DNA of 64,000 nucleotides from Mycolicibacterium duvalii (GCF_010726645.1 NZ_AP022563.1:1302001-1366000); one strand, 5' to 3'. Shown: positions 1 to 8,916, numbered from the stretch's first letter. Notes: generated from the sequence alone by a model not told the origin. Numbers and translations: made by a program.

Positions 1-857
1 ACGTCCGTGTAGCCCTCGCGGAAGAGGTCGGCGCAGCCGGTCAGGTACTTCATGTAGCGGTCGTAGACCTCTTGGGACTGAATCCTGATGGCCTCGTCCT
101 TGTGTGCCTCCAGCGCCGCCGACCAGTGGTCGAGGGTGCGGGCGTAGTGCAGCCGCAGCGGCTGTACCCGGGCCACGGTGAAGCCGGCCTTGGTGGCGTG
201 GCTGCGCACCTTGCTCGGCTGGGGCAGATCCCCACCCGGGAAGATCTCGTCCATGATGAACTTGAAGAAGCGGATCTTGGTCATCGTGACCGGTAGTCCG
301 CGCTCTTTGAACTCCTCGTCATCCGGCTTGACGATGGTGTGCAGCATCATCACCCCGTCGTCGGGCAACGCCTGGTAGGCCATCGAGAAGAAGTCGTCGT
401 AGCGGTCCCGCCCGAAGTGCTCGAACGCGCCTATCGACACGATGCGGTCCACCGGCTCGCGGAACTGCTCCCAGCCCTGCAGCAGCACCTGCTTGGTGCG
501 CGGGCTGTCCAGCCCGTCGAGCACCTGCTGCACGTGCGCCTGCTGATTGCGGCTCAGGGTGAGGCCGATGACGTTGACGTCGTACTTCTCGACGGCGCGT
601 TTGATGGTCGCGCCCCAGCCGCAGCCCACATCGAGCAGCGTCATGCCGGGCTGCAGACCCAACTTGCCCAACGACAGGTCGATCTTGGCGAGCTGCGCCT
701 CTTCCAGCGACATGTCGTCGCGCTCGAAGTAGGCGCAGCTGTAGGTCTGCGTGGGATCGAGGAAAAGCCGGTAGAAGTCGTCCGACAGGTCGTAGTGCGA
801 CTGGACGTCTTCGAAGTGGGGGGTCAGGTCGCGCACCCCGTCGCTGGTTTCTGGCAA
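1..857 (-). CDS. mycolic acid cyclopropane synthase family methyltransferase (3' end cut by window edge)
   Basis: SAM-dependent methyltransferase of the CmaA/PcaA/MmaA family, which adds cyclopropane or methyl groups to meromycolate chains in the cytoplasm. The reading frame shows the family landmarks in order: PHFEDVQSHYDLSDDFYRLF near the N terminus, TYSCAYFERDDM, SAM motif I LLDVGCGWGA, GLTLSRNQ, RIVSIGAFEHFG and KIRFFKFIMDEIFPGG, and it runs out of the window in LTGCADLFREGYTDV. About 285 of roughly 290 residues are present, so only a few C-terminal residues are missing. I place the start at a TTG (857) because GAAGG lies 8 bases upstream; a GTG at 836 would give an N terminus more like PcaA and is possible. 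The N-terminal half resembles CmaA1/PcaA more than MmaA4, but which paralogue it is, and so whether it cyclopropanates, cannot be settled here. Confidence 0.93.
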   Translation of the reverse strand, partial: MPETSDGVRDLTPHFEDVQSHYDLSDDFYRLFLDPTQTYSCAYFERDDMSLEEAQLAKIDLSLGKLGLQPGMTLLDVGCGWGATIKRAVEKYDVNVIGLTLSRNQQAHVQQVLDGLDSPRTKQVLLQGWEQFREPVDRIVSIGAFEHFGRDRYDDFFSMAYQALPDDGVMMLHTIVKPDDEEFKERGLPVTMTKIRFFKFIMDEIFPGGDLPQPSKVRSHATKAGFTVARVQPLRLHYARTLDHWSAALEAHKDEAIRIQSQEVYDRYMKYLTGCADLFREGYTD

Positions 858-1051
858 GTCACAAGCCTTCGGAATCGTTGCTGGTCGACTGACGGCCCCG
901 CCGGTTTGAGGACGCTCTCGTCGTTGCGCAGTTTATGCACACTACCCGAGATGGTACGGCGAGAAAATCTGCGTGCTCGGCAGCGCGCGGGTACTTTCGG
1001 CAGCGGCCTATCGTGGAGATCTACCGCGCACGTCAACCGTGAGAGGGAGCA

Positions 1052-1270
1052 ATGACCACACCAGACCCCGGCTCGCTGAACGACGCCCCCGAGGCCGACG
1101 TCGCCGAGCAGAACATCCCGGTCGACCAGTCGGCCGACGATGCCGAGGACGCAGGGGTCTTCACGGATGCCGAGCGGGTCGCGCGCGACCGGGACTGGCA
1201 GGCCAATGAGGCCGATCTGCTGGAACAGTCCATCGACGTCCCGATCGACGACGCGGAGTTCGACCGCTGA
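1052..1270 (+). CDS. small acidic conserved hypothetical protein
   Basis: 72-residue, strongly acidic protein with no membrane segment, signal peptide or cysteine. It is rich in Asp, Glu and Ala and ends in a predicted helix (DAERVARDRDWQANEADLLE) followed by an acidic tail. The ATG is preceded by GAGAGGGAG at good spacing, and codon use matches the neighbours, so I take it as real. The next gene begins 8 bases after its stop, suggesting co-transcription with the SRPBCC protein. Function unknown. Confidence 0.7.
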   Translation: MTTPDPGSLNDAPEADVAEQNIPVDQSADDAEDAGVFTDAERVARDRDWQANEADLLEQSIDVPIDDAEFDR

Positions 1271-1278
1271 ACAGCCCG

Positions 1279-1743
1279 TTGTACGGATCGGTCACGGTGT
1301 CGATGGCCGCCCCCGCCGACCGCATCTGGGAGTTGGTCGCCAACGTCGAGAACATCGGCCGGTTCTCGCCGGAGACGTTCGAGGCGGAGTGGCTCGACGG
1401 CGCCGCCGGCCCGGCGCTGGGTGCACGGTTTCGCGGTCACGTCCGGCGCAACGAGATCGGACCCGTGTACTGGACGACGTGCCGGGTGACGGCCTGTGCG
1501 CCCGACCGCGAGTTCGGCTTCGAGGTACTCGTCGGCGACCGGGCGGTGAACAACTGGCACTACCGCCTGTCCCCCACCGCGGCGGGTACCGACGTCACCG
1601 AGTCGTTCCGGCTGAACCCCAGTCCGCTGATGTCGGTGTTCGCCGTGGCGGGCGGTCAGCTGCGGCGCCGGCGCAATCTGCGCGACATGCGCACGACCCT
1701 GCACCGGATCAAGAACGTCGTGGAAGCGTCACCGGCCGGGTGA
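1279..1743 (+). CDS. SRPBCC (START/polyketide cyclase-like) family protein
   Basis: 154-residue protein with the fold signature of the SRPBCC/Bet v1 superfamily: an N-terminal strand followed by the helix motif PADRIWELVANVENIGRFSP, then alternating strands (ALGARFRGHVRRN, YWTTCRVTACAPDREFGFEV), and a long C-terminal helix (LRDMRTTLHRIKNVVEA). Such proteins bind hydrophobic ligands in a cavity; many mycobacterial paralogues have no known ligand. The first in-frame start after the upstream stop is a TTG at 1279; a GTG at 1297 is an alternative that keeps the whole fold. Substrate and role cannot be read from the sequence. Confidence 0.75.
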   Translation: MYGSVTVSMAAPADRIWELVANVENIGRFSPETFEAEWLDGAAGPALGARFRGHVRRNEIGPVYWTTCRVTACAPDREFGFEVLVGDRAVNNWHYRLSPTAAGTDVTESFRLNPSPLMSVFAVAGGQLRRRRNLRDMRTTLHRIKNVVEASPAG

Positions 1744-1776
1744 TTGCCGGGTGCCCCCGGCGGGTATCTGGCTTCG

Positions 1777-2172
1777 GTGACCGAGCCAAGCGATGAAGTC
1801 GTCGATGCCGTCGGCAAGCTGACCGAGGGACTGGAGTACCTCGAACGCGCCCGCGGGCACCTCTATGCGTTCCATCAACTCATGGGTCGCGCCGACCTGC
1901 TGGTCGGAGACGCCTGTAAAGCCTTGCGCGACACCGGAAACGACGCTGTGGCCGAACGCCTCGAGGCCGACCTGGTGGGCCGCAACGTGCTCGAGGGACG
2001 CTGGACGTTCCAGATCGTCGAGGAGTTCGACGACACCTACTGGAACGTGTTCCGCGACCACGAGCGCCGCGTGCGTGACGAACTGGTCGGCGGGCAACGA
2101 CATCTGCACGAATCGCGCATGAAAGAGGATCGCCGGACCGCCGGCAGAAAAGGTCACGAGTCCCGGCCCTGA
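1777..2172 (+). CDS. conserved mycobacterial hypothetical protein
   Basis: 131-residue charged, helix-rich cytoplasmic protein without transmembrane segments or cysteine motifs (apart from one Cys in LLVGDACKAL). It contains a segment ending FQIVEEFDDTYWNVFRDHERRVRDELVGG and a basic C-terminal tail. The frame opens at a TTG (1744) just after the upstream stop, but the GTG at 1777 (VTEPSDEVVDAV) is a more natural start and is used here. It follows the SRPBCC gene closely and precedes the P450 by 17 bases. I do not recognise a functional family. Confidence 0.7.
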   Translation: MTEPSDEVVDAVGKLTEGLEYLERARGHLYAFHQLMGRADLLVGDACKALRDTGNDAVAERLEADLVGRNVLEGRWTFQIVEEFDDTYWNVFRDHERRVRDELVGGQRHLHESRMKEDRRTAGRKGHESRP

Positions 2173-2189
2173 AGCTACCCTGGGTCGGT

Positions 2190-3485
2190 ATGAGCTTGGG
2201 CACCGGAATCATCCCGCGGATCAACGGCGCCCCGCCGCCGGCCATCGCGCTGACCGACATCGATCTCGGCTCCTGGGACTTCTGGGGTCTCGACGACGAC
2301 ATCCGCGACGGTGCCTTCGCCACCCTGCGCCGCGAGGCCCCGATCTCCTTTCACGAGGCGTTCGTCGCCGACGGGGATGCCGAGATCGCCGGGCACTGGG
2401 CGCTGACGCGGTACGACGACGTGCACTACGCCAGCCGCCATCCGGAGCTGTTCAGCTCGGCGCTGGGGATCACCATCGGTGATCAGACCCCGGAACTGGC
2501 TGAGTATTTCGGCTCGATGATCGCGATGGACGACCCCCGCCACACCCGCCTGCGCAACATCGTGCGCAGCGCCTTCACGCCCCGGGTGCTGGCGCTGATC
2601 GAGGACTCGGTGCGGGCCCGGGCGGGCCGACTGGTCGAGGACATGGTGGCCGAGCATCCGGACGGGCAGGCCGACATCGTCACTGCGCTCGCCGGGCCGC
2701 TGCCGCTGCAGATCATCTGCGACATGATGGGTATCCCCGCGGCTGACCATCAGCGGATCTTCCACTGGACCAACGTCATTCTGGGGTTCGGCGATCCCGA
2801 CATCGCCACCGACTTCGACGAGTTCATCGAGGTGGCGATGGCCATCGGCGCGTACGCCTCCGAACTGGCCGACGCCCGGCGCAGCCATCCGCGCGACGAC
2901 CTGACCACCAGCCTGGTCCAAGCCGAACTCGACGGCGAGCGGCTCACCTCGGCGGAGGTTGCGTCGTTCTTCATCCTGCTGGTGGTGGCCGGCAACGAGA
3001 CCACCCGCAACGCGATCAGCCACGGGGTGCTGGCACTGAGCAGGTACCCCGACCAGCGCGACATCTGGTGGGCCGACTACCCGGCGGTGGCGCCCACCGC
3101 GGTCGAGGAGATCGTCCGCTGGGCCTCCCCCGTGGCCTATATGCGCCGTACCGCGACCCGGGATGTCGAACTGGGCGGCGTACGTATCGCCGAGGGCGAC
3201 AAGCTCACGCTGTGGTACGGCTCGGCCAATCGCGACGAGACCAAGTTCGCCGACCCCTGGACGTTCGACGTCCGGCGAAACCCGAACCCGCACGTGGGTT
3301 TCGGAGGCGGCGGGGCGCACTTCTGCCTCGGCGCGAATCTGGCGCGGCGCGAAATCACGGTGGCCTTCGAGGAGGTGCACCGGCGGGTACCCGACCTGAC
3401 CGCGACGGCCGAGCCCGACCGTCTGCATTCGGCGTTCATTCACGGGATCAAGCGGCTGCCCGTGTCCTGGACGCCGCCGGGCTGA
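2190..3485 (+). CDS. cyp124: cytochrome P450, CYP124-type
   Basis: Complete 431-residue cytochrome P450. Visible landmarks are the I-helix oxygen-activation motif VVAGNETTRNAISHG, the K-helix EEIVRW (ExxR), and the haem loop GFGGGGAHFCLGANLAR with the thiolate Cys379. The N-terminal block (INGAPPP, DIDLGSWDFWGLDDDIRDGA, FATLRREAPISF) and the segment QIICDMMGIPAADHQRIFHW match remembered M. tuberculosis CYP124A1 closely. That enzyme omega-hydroxylates methyl-branched lipids and also accepts cholesterol-type substrates. Redox partners (ferredoxin and reductase) are not encoded nearby. The start ATG lies 17 bases after the preceding gene. The 3' end nearly abuts the convergent membrane protein gene. 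Confidence 0.93.
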   Translation: MSLGTGIIPRINGAPPPAIALTDIDLGSWDFWGLDDDIRDGAFATLRREAPISFHEAFVADGDAEIAGHWALTRYDDVHYASRHPELFSSALGITIGDQTPELAEYFGSMIAMDDPRHTRLRNIVRSAFTPRVLALIEDSVRARAGRLVEDMVAEHPDGQADIVTALAGPLPLQIICDMMGIPAADHQRIFHWTNVILGFGDPDIATDFDEFIEVAMAIGAYASELADARRSHPRDDLTTSLVQAELDGERLTSAEVASFFILLVVAGNETTRNAISHGVLALSRYPDQRDIWWADYPAVAPTAVEEIVRWASPVAYMRRTATRDVELGGVRIAEGDKLTLWYGSANRDETKFADPWTFDVRRNPNPHVGFGGGGAHFCLGANLARREITVAFEEVHRRVPDLTATAEPDRLHSAFIHGIKRLPVSWTPPG

Positions 3486-3488
3486 CGG

Positions 3489-3935
3489 TCAGCGCCTCGC
3501 GTCGGGACGCGGTTGGGTTCCGGCGTCGTTGCGCGGCTGGGCCCCGGCGTCGTTGCGCGGCTGGGCACCGGCGTCGGCGGAGGTGTCCTTGCGGGCCCTC
3601 GGGTCCAGTTCGTCGGCGTGGCTGAGCCGGGAGTCGATGTGTTCGCGGGCGCTGTCGACGGTTTCGCGGCGGCTGGCCGCGGTGTCGGCGAGCCGTGCTG
3701 CCTCGGCGGCCTTCGCGTCGGCCTCGGCTTGTGCGGCACGGGCTTTGGCCTCGGCCTCCTGCGCGAGCGCGGCCTGGCGGTCCACCCGCTGGCTGTCCTC
3801 GGCCACCTCGGCGCGGATGCGGTCGGCCTCCTCGGTGCGCCGCCGATGCCGGGCCTTGTTGGCCAGGAACACCACGACGCCCAGGACGACGAGCGCGACG
3901 ACGATCGCGACGATGATCCACACTGTGTTGTCCAT
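3489..3935 (-). CDS. single-pass membrane protein with coiled coil and repeated C-terminal tail
   Basis: 148-residue protein with one N-terminal transmembrane helix (WIIVAIVVALVVLGVVVFLA), a basic juxtamembrane stretch, and a long Ala/Glu/Arg-rich helix (residues about 40-110) with heptad-like spacing suggesting a coiled coil facing the cytoplasm. The tail contains tandem octapeptides (DAGAQPRN twice, then DAGTQPRP) encoded by 24-bp repeats. The start is the ATG preceded by GAAGGAGC; a longer frame from 3962 lacks such a site. The gene converges on cyp124 with only 3 bases between stops. No function is known to me. Confidence 0.72.
   Translation of the reverse strand: MDNTVWIIVAIVVALVVLGVVVFLANKARHRRRTEEADRIRAEVAEDSQRVDRQAALAQEAEAKARAAQAEADAKAAEAARLADTAASRRETVDSAREHIDSRLSHADELDPRARKDTSADAGAQPRNDAGAQPRNDAGTQPRPDARR
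3520..3576. repeat. 24-bp tandem repeat, about 2.4 copies
   Basis: Unit ccggcgtcgttgcgcggctg plus ggcc recurs at 3520 and 3544, with a partial third copy from 3568. It lies inside the 3' end of the minus-strand membrane protein gene and encodes repeated octapeptides; unit length is divisible by three, so copy changes keep the frame. Confidence 0.85.
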
Positions 3936-4016
3936 GCCGGCTCCTTCGCTAACCGGCCGCACCAGCGGCGGCCGCGATGATGCGACGGATGCCCGGGTAC
4001 CGGCGGCGTTAAACGC

Positions 4017-4421
4017 TCACAGCGTCGCGGTCAGCGGCCCGGTCTCGGTGCAGATCTTCTGCGGCGGGTTGCCCTTGGATGCGCATCCCCGGCCCGTCGC
4101 GGTGTACGCAGCGCCGGGCCGGTACGGCGTGAAGACCTGCGCGGGCAGGATGCCGTTACCGGTGGCGCACTTGCCCGCGCCGGGACCGCCGGCCTCCTGA
4201 AGGCAGGCCACCGTCTGATAGGTCACCGCACCGTCGCATGCGCGGGTCGTCACCGTCGCGGTGACCATGTCTGTCCCGGACACGTCGACCACCCGGGGAG
4301 CAGCGAGCTCATAGGCGCACCCCGTGGGCGCGGGCTGGGCTGCGGCGGGGGCAGCGGCCGGGCCGCCGGCCGGCGCCCATGCCAGCGCACAGGCCGCCAG
4401 CAGCGTCAGGATCCGCACCAT
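4017..4421 (-). CDS. secreted cysteine-containing conserved protein
   Basis: 134-residue protein with a Sec signal peptide (MVRILTLLAACALAWAP, then an Ala/Pro-rich stretch; cleavage likely around residues 25-30). The mature part holds five or six cysteines (TGCAYEL, TTRACDG, VACLQE, GKCATG, GRGCAS, KICTET) that could form three disulphides in the cell envelope. A possible lipobox is not convincing because the signal-peptide Cys lies inside the hydrophobic core. The gene is 1 base downstream of the glycosyltransferase gene on the same strand, so the two are probably co-transcribed. Function unknown. Confidence 0.7.
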   Translation of the reverse strand: MVRILTLLAACALAWAPAGGPAAAPAAAQPAPTGCAYELAAPRVVDVSGTDMVTATVTTRACDGAVTYQTVACLQEAGGPGAGKCATGNGILPAQVFTPYRPGAAYTATGRGCASKGNPPQKICTETGPLTATL

Positions 4422-4422
4422 G

Positions 4423-5562
4423 TCAGGATGTTAGGCCACCGGTGGCCGGGTGGGCGGCGAATGGGTCCAGTACCGCCAACATGGCCTCTCCCGACCGTGT
4501 CCAGCTGAACTGTTCGGCGCGCCGGCGCGCGCCGTGACGGCGGAGCCGTTCGGGACGCCGCAGGATCGAGGTGACGGCCCGGGCCAGCGCCGCCGCGTCG
4601 TCGGCCGCGGCGGCGCCGCTGTCCTCGGTCAGGATCTCGGCCAGCGCGGAGGACCGTGACACCACCGCGGGAGTCCCACACGCCAGCGCCTCGAGTGCGG
4701 CGAGCCCGAAAGTCTCGTGGGGTCCGGGTGCCAGCGCGACATCGGCGCTGGCCAGGATGCCGGCCACGGTGTCGCGGCAGTCGATGTGCCCGGTGAAGTC
4801 GACGGGCAGCCCGACCGCCTGCCGCTGCAGGCGCGCCCGCAGCGGCCCCTCCCCGACGACCACCAGCCGCGCGTCGATGCCCCAGCGGCGCAGCGCGGCG
4901 ATCGTGGCGATGCTGCGATGCGGGTGCTTCTCGATCGACAACCGTCCGCAGTGCACCAGCAGCAACTGCCCGGCGCCCGCCCAGTACCGCCGGACCGGCA
5001 GGGACCACCGGCTCGGGTGGAACTGGTGCAGGTCCACGCCCAGCGGGACCGTGGACAGATTGGTGGCACCGATGCGGGTGAACTCTTCACGGGCGAACGC
5101 GGTGGTGCACACGACCGCGTCGTAGTCGGCCGCGGTGCGGCGGTTGGCGGCGTCGGCGATCCCGCGAGCCCACCGGTCGGGAAGCACCTGTCCGACAAGG
5201 CGATCCAGCCGCTCGTGGGAGATCATCACCGTCCACACCCCGTGGCTGCGACCCCACCGGCCCAGGCGGCGCAGCGTCAACCGGTCCGAAACCTCCAGAG
5301 CATCCGGGCTCAGCCGCTCCAGTTCGCCGATCACCGGGTACACAGACACCGCCCGATAGCCACCGGTGAGCGGAATCTGCCGGGCCGGCAGCGTGATCCG
5401 GGTGACCCCCGAGGTCAGCCTGCTCTGTTCCCTGTTCGTTCCGGGCACCAGGAGATACACATCGTGCCCGGCGCGGCAGTATTCCGCGCCCAGCCGGTCC
5501 ACAGCGGTCCGCAGCCCGCCCGAACGGGGACCGTAGAAGTTGGCGACCTGGACGACCCGCAT
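4423..5562 (-). CDS. GT4-family glycosyltransferase
   Basis: 379-residue GT-B glycosyltransferase. The N-terminal acceptor domain begins VVQVANFYGPRSGGLRTAVD, with the Gly-rich loop typical of GT4 enzymes. The C-terminal donor domain holds LVHCGRLSIEKH, LVVVGEGPLRARL and the E-x7-E-type motif APGPHETFGLAALEALACG that binds the nucleotide-sugar. It resembles remembered M. tuberculosis Rv0225, and mannosyltransferases of the PimB/MgtA group more distantly. Its sugar and acceptor (phosphatidylinositol mannosides, lipomannan or another envelope glycolipid) are not deducible. The start codon ATG is followed directly by the nucleotide-binding strand, so the N terminus is well placed. Confidence 0.85.
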   Translation of the reverse strand: MRVVQVANFYGPRSGGLRTAVDRLGAEYCRAGHDVYLLVPGTNREQSRLTSGVTRITLPARQIPLTGGYRAVSVYPVIGELERLSPDALEVSDRLTLRRLGRWGRSHGVWTVMISHERLDRLVGQVLPDRWARGIADAANRRTAADYDAVVCTTAFAREEFTRIGATNLSTVPLGVDLHQFHPSRWSLPVRRYWAGAGQLLLVHCGRLSIEKHPHRSIATIAALRRWGIDARLVVVGEGPLRARLQRQAVGLPVDFTGHIDCRDTVAGILASADVALAPGPHETFGLAALEALACGTPAVVSRSSALAEILTEDSGAAAADDAAALARAVTSILRRPERLRRHGARRRAEQFSWTRSGEAMLAVLDPFAAHPATGGLTS

Positions 5563-5645
5563 GCCCGCATCGAAGCCGCTGGGCGTGTGCGCGCGACCAC
5601 GTCCGGGAGAAGGTCAGCCGAACAGCGGGTTTCGCGACGGTGCCG

Positions 5646-6569
5646 TCAGGTCAGGTGGGCCGACAGCCAGTCCAGTGAGCGACGCCAGGCATCGGCTGCG
5701 GCGGCCGGGTCGTACCGGTCGCCGGTGTCGTTGAAGAACGCGTGATTGGCGCCCGGCTCGATGACGATCTCGTGGACCAGGCCGGCCTCCTGCAGCGCCG
5801 CCCGGGCGGCCGGTTCGGTGGCGTTGACCCGTTGATCGAGCTCCCCGTAGAAGGCCAGCACCGCGACGTCGCGGGAGCTAGAGAAATCGGCGTCGTCGGG
5901 GGTGGGGCCGTAGAACGGCAAGGCGGCGGCCAGTTCGGGCGCGCCGGCGGCGAGCGTGCGCCAGACCAGTCCACCGCCCATGCAGAAGCCGACCACCGCG
6001 ATCTTGCGGCCCGGGGTGCGGCGCGCCACCTCGGCGAGACCGGAGCGGATGTCGGCCACCATGTCGGCCGGGTCACGCCGGCCGAGTGCTGCGGTGGCCT
6101 CCGCGGGATCGGCGAAGGTGGCGGTGCCGCCCTGTGCGGAGAGCAGGTCGACGGCCAGGCTGGAGTAGCCGGCACCGGCCAGCCGCCCCGCCACCGACCG
6201 GGTCCAGTCGTTGAGGCCCTTGTTCTCGTGGATGACCAGCACCGCGCCGCGCGCGTCGGGCGCTTCGGCCCAGGCGCCCTGCAGTTCACCGGAAGGGCCG
6301 GCCCACTGCACCGGTGTGGTGGGCAGGGCCGCGTCCATCCCGGGGGGCGCGGCGGCCGGGGAGGCCGGCGACGTCGCCGGCGCCGCGGTCCCCCCGCGGT
6401 CCCCCGCCTCCCCGCTGTCATCGCGGCCGCACGCGGCGATCAACGCCGAGGCCGCAGTCGCGCCGACGCCGAGCAGGGCCAGCCGGCGCAGCGCCTCCCG
6501 GCGTGACATCAGACCGTCGACGTGGTCGGTGGCGATCTCCTCGGCGATATAGCGCTGCAGCGGCGTCAC
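5646..6569 (-). CDS. Tat-type lipoprotein with dienelactone hydrolase domain
   Basis: 307-residue exported alpha/beta hydrolase. An N-terminal cytosolic stretch is followed by the twin-arginine motif SRREALRR, a hydrophobic segment and a lipobox LIAAC, so the protein is probably folded in the cytoplasm, exported by Tat and lipid-anchored outside. The enzyme domain shows the dienelactone hydrolase triad: nucleophile Cys in VGFCMGGG, Asp in GELDQRVN and His in GANHAFFND. Typical substrates are lactones or esters; the actual one is unknown. I use the GTG at 6569 (VTPLQRYIAEEIATD) because homologues I recall begin with this block; the frame is open to 6650. The gene diverges from the amidohydrolase operon at 6679. 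Confidence 0.8.
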   Translation of the reverse strand: MTPLQRYIAEEIATDHVDGLMSRREALRRLALLGVGATAASALIAACGRDDSGEAGDRGGTAAPATSPASPAAAPPGMDAALPTTPVQWAGPSGELQGAWAEAPDARGAVLVIHENKGLNDWTRSVAGRLAGAGYSSLAVDLLSAQGGTATFADPAEATAALGRRDPADMVADIRSGLAEVARRTPGRKIAVVGFCMGGGLVWRTLAAGAPELAAALPFYGPTPDDADFSSSRDVAVLAFYGELDQRVNATEPAARAALQEAGLVHEIVIEPGANHAFFNDTGDRYDPAAAADAWRRSLDWLSAHLT

Positions 6570-6678
6570 CGGGTCGATTATCCTGGCCCGCCGTCGACCG
6601 CAGGCCGGAGTAGACATTCTTCGAAATCTGTTCAGCGATGTCATTGACACCTGTCTGCGGGCACTGTTCGATGACTCT

Positions 6679-8466
6679 GTGACCTACGACACGATCATTC
6701 GGGGGGCCCGCTGGTTCGACGGCACGGGCGCCCCGTCGGCGGTGCGCACGCTCGGCATCCGCGACGGGCAGATCGTGGCGGTGGTCCCCGGCGAGCTCGA
6801 CGCGGCCGGATGCCCGCAGGTGATCGATGCGCACGGCAAGTGGGTGCTGCCCGGGATGATCGACATCCACACCCACTACGACGTCGAAGTCCTCGACGGT
6901 CCGGCCTTGACGGAGTCGCTGCGCCACGGCGTCACCACCGTCGTCCTCGGATCCTGTTCGCTGTCAACGGTCCATGTCGACGCGGTGACCGCCGGTGACA
7001 TCTTCGGCCGAGTCGAGGCCATTCCGCGCGATCACGTCATCTCGGCCGTCGAGCGCCACCGGAACTGGACCGGCGCCGAGGAGTACATCTGCGCGCTGGA
7101 GGCGCTGCCGCTCGGCCCGAATCTCGCGGCGTTCCTCGGGCACTCCGACATTCGGGCCGCGACCATGGGTCTGGATCGCGCCACCCGCGCCGAGGTCCGG
7201 CCCACCCCGGCCGAACAGACCCGGATGGAGGGCCTGCTGACCGATGCGCTGCGCGCCGGCTTCCTCGGAATGTCCTCGCTGCAGCTGCGTTTCGACAAGA
7301 TCGACGGCGAGCGGTGCCGCTCCCGCACGTTGCCGTCGACGTTCGCCGCGCGGACGGAACTGCGCCGGCTGACCACGCTGCTGCGTCGGTCCGGCCGGGT
7401 GCTGCAGTCCGCGCCCGACATCGAGAACCCGGCGAATCTGGTGTCGCACCTGCTGCGGTCGCTGGGCCTGCGCCGCCGGCCGCTCAAGACCAGCCTGCTC
7501 TCGGCCGCCGATGTGAAGACCAATCCGCTGGCCTGGCGCGCGCTCGGTCCGATGGCGCGGCTGGTCAACCGGCTCGGTGGGAACTTCCGTTGGCAGCATC
7601 TGCCGGTGCCGTTCGAGGTCTACGCCGACGGCATCGACTTCGTCATCTTCGAGGAGTTCGGCGCCGGAGAGGCCGCGCTGCATCTGCAGGACGAGGTCGA
7701 GCGCAACGAGATGCTGCGCGACCGGACATATCGACGCAGGTTCCGCAAGGACTACGAGAACAAGCTCGGGGTGCGCGTGTGGCAGCGCGACTTCTTCGAC
7801 GCCGAGATCGTCGGCTGCCCGGACCGGTCGGTGACCGGCAAGTCGTTCGGTCAGGTCGGTCGCGAGCGCGGCATCCACCCGGTCGACGCATTCCTGGACC
7901 TGGTGGTCGAGCACGGCAAAAAATTGCGCTGGCGCACCACGATCTCCAACCACCGGCCGGCAGTCCTGCAGAAGATGGCCCGGGATGCGGGACTGCAGAT
8001 GGGCTTCTCCGACGCCGGGGCGCACCTGCGCAACATGGCGTTCTACAACATGGGACTGCGCCTGCTGCGCCACGTCCGCGACGCCGAACGCGCCGGCCGG
8101 CCCTTCATGACCGTCGAGCATGCCGTGCACCGGCTGACCGGTGAGCTGGCCGACTGGTACCGCATCGACGCCGGCCACCTGCGCGTCGGTGACCGCGCCG
8201 ACCTGGTGATCGTCGACCCCGATCGTCTCGATGCGAGCCTCGACGACTACGCCGAGGACGCCGTGGACATCTACGGCGGACTCTCGCGGATGGTCAACCG
8301 CAACGACGCCACCGTGTCGGCGGTGTTCGTCGGCGGCCGGGCGGTTTTCCTCGACGGTGCGCCGACCGCCGTGGTGGGCCGGCGCCGGACCGGACAGTTC
8401 CTGCGGGTCGCCCAGCGCACGCCCGCCCTCGCACAGTCGGAAGGGGACCTCGCCGATGCCGGCTGA
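6679..8466 (+). CDS. N-acyl-D-amino-acid deacylase-like amidohydrolase
   Basis: 595-residue metal-dependent amidohydrolase of the D-aminoacylase subgroup. The N-terminal beta-sandwich strand (TIIRGARWFDGTGAPS) is followed by MIDIHTHYDVEV with the metal-binding HxH, VVLGSCSLS with the Cys seen as a metal ligand in D-aminoacylases, and GFSDAGAHLRN with the catalytic Asp; the C terminus returns to the small domain (VGDRADLVIVDPDRL). A 90-residue segment around 230-330 is basic and lacks the usual family spacing, so the substrate probably differs from classical N-acyl-D-amino acids. Start is a GTG. The 3' end overlaps the SnoaL gene by 11 bases, and a second amidohydrolase follows, indicating a three-gene operon. 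Confidence 0.83.
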   Translation: MTYDTIIRGARWFDGTGAPSAVRTLGIRDGQIVAVVPGELDAAGCPQVIDAHGKWVLPGMIDIHTHYDVEVLDGPALTESLRHGVTTVVLGSCSLSTVHVDAVTAGDIFGRVEAIPRDHVISAVERHRNWTGAEEYICALEALPLGPNLAAFLGHSDIRAATMGLDRATRAEVRPTPAEQTRMEGLLTDALRAGFLGMSSLQLRFDKIDGERCRSRTLPSTFAARTELRRLTTLLRRSGRVLQSAPDIENPANLVSHLLRSLGLRRRPLKTSLLSAADVKTNPLAWRALGPMARLVNRLGGNFRWQHLPVPFEVYADGIDFVIFEEFGAGEAALHLQDEVERNEMLRDRTYRRRFRKDYENKLGVRVWQRDFFDAEIVGCPDRSVTGKSFGQVGRERGIHPVDAFLDLVVEHGKKLRWRTTISNHRPAVLQKMARDAGLQMGFSDAGAHLRNMAFYNMGLRLLRHVRDAERAGRPFMTVEHAVHRLTGELADWYRIDAGHLRVGDRADLVIVDPDRLDASLDDYAEDAVDIYGGLSRMVNRNDATVSAVFVGGRAVFLDGAPTAVVGRRRTGQFLRVAQRTPALAQSEGDLADAG

Positions 8467-8905
8467 TCCGGAGACCACCGTCGCCGGCCTGTGGGCGGCG
8501 CTGTCGGACCGCGACTGGGACCGGCTGCAGACCTTCCTGGCCCCCGACTGCATCTACCTCGACGTACCCGTCGGACCCGCCGCCGCGGCCCGCGGCCCCG
8601 AGGACATCGTCAAGCGGTTGAAGATCGGCATCGCGCCGCTGGCGGCCTACGAGAACTTCCCGGGACTGATGGTCAGCAACGGCGTCGACGTGATGTACGA
8701 GCACAGTGAGCAATGGCGTTGGCCCACCGGGGAATCGGCGCTGCTGCCGTTCGTCTCCGTGCACCGGGTCTCCGACGGCAAGATCACGCTGTGGAAGGAC
8801 TACTGGGACATGGGGGCGCTGGCCAACCACGCGCCACCCTCCTGGCTCGAGGACTTCGCCAACGCGGACATGAGCTGGGTGTTCGACGCCACCGGACTGG
8901 TCTGA
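8456..8905 (+). CDS. SnoaL-like/limonene-epoxide hydrolase-fold protein
   Basis: 149-residue single-domain protein of the NTF2-like (SnoaL/LEH) superfamily: a helix AGLWAALSDRDWDRLQTFLA, strand DCIYLDVP, the typical GPEDIVKRLK segment, and C-terminal strands around LPFVSVHRVSDGKITLWKDY. Asp and Arg/Tyr residues that form the epoxide hydrolase site in LEH are only partly evident, so a binding or isomerase role is equally possible. The ATG is preceded by GGAAGGGGA and overlaps the end of the upstream amidohydrolase by 11 bases; the next amidohydrolase starts 11 bases after the stop. Position between two paralogous amidohydrolases suggests that it acts in the same pathway. Confidence 0.82.
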   Translation: MPADPETTVAGLWAALSDRDWDRLQTFLAPDCIYLDVPVGPAAAARGPEDIVKRLKIGIAPLAAYENFPGLMVSNGVDVMYEHSEQWRWPTGESALLPFVSVHRVSDGKITLWKDYWDMGALANHAPPSWLEDFANADMSWVFDATGLV

Positions 8906-8916
8906 AAGGAAACGCC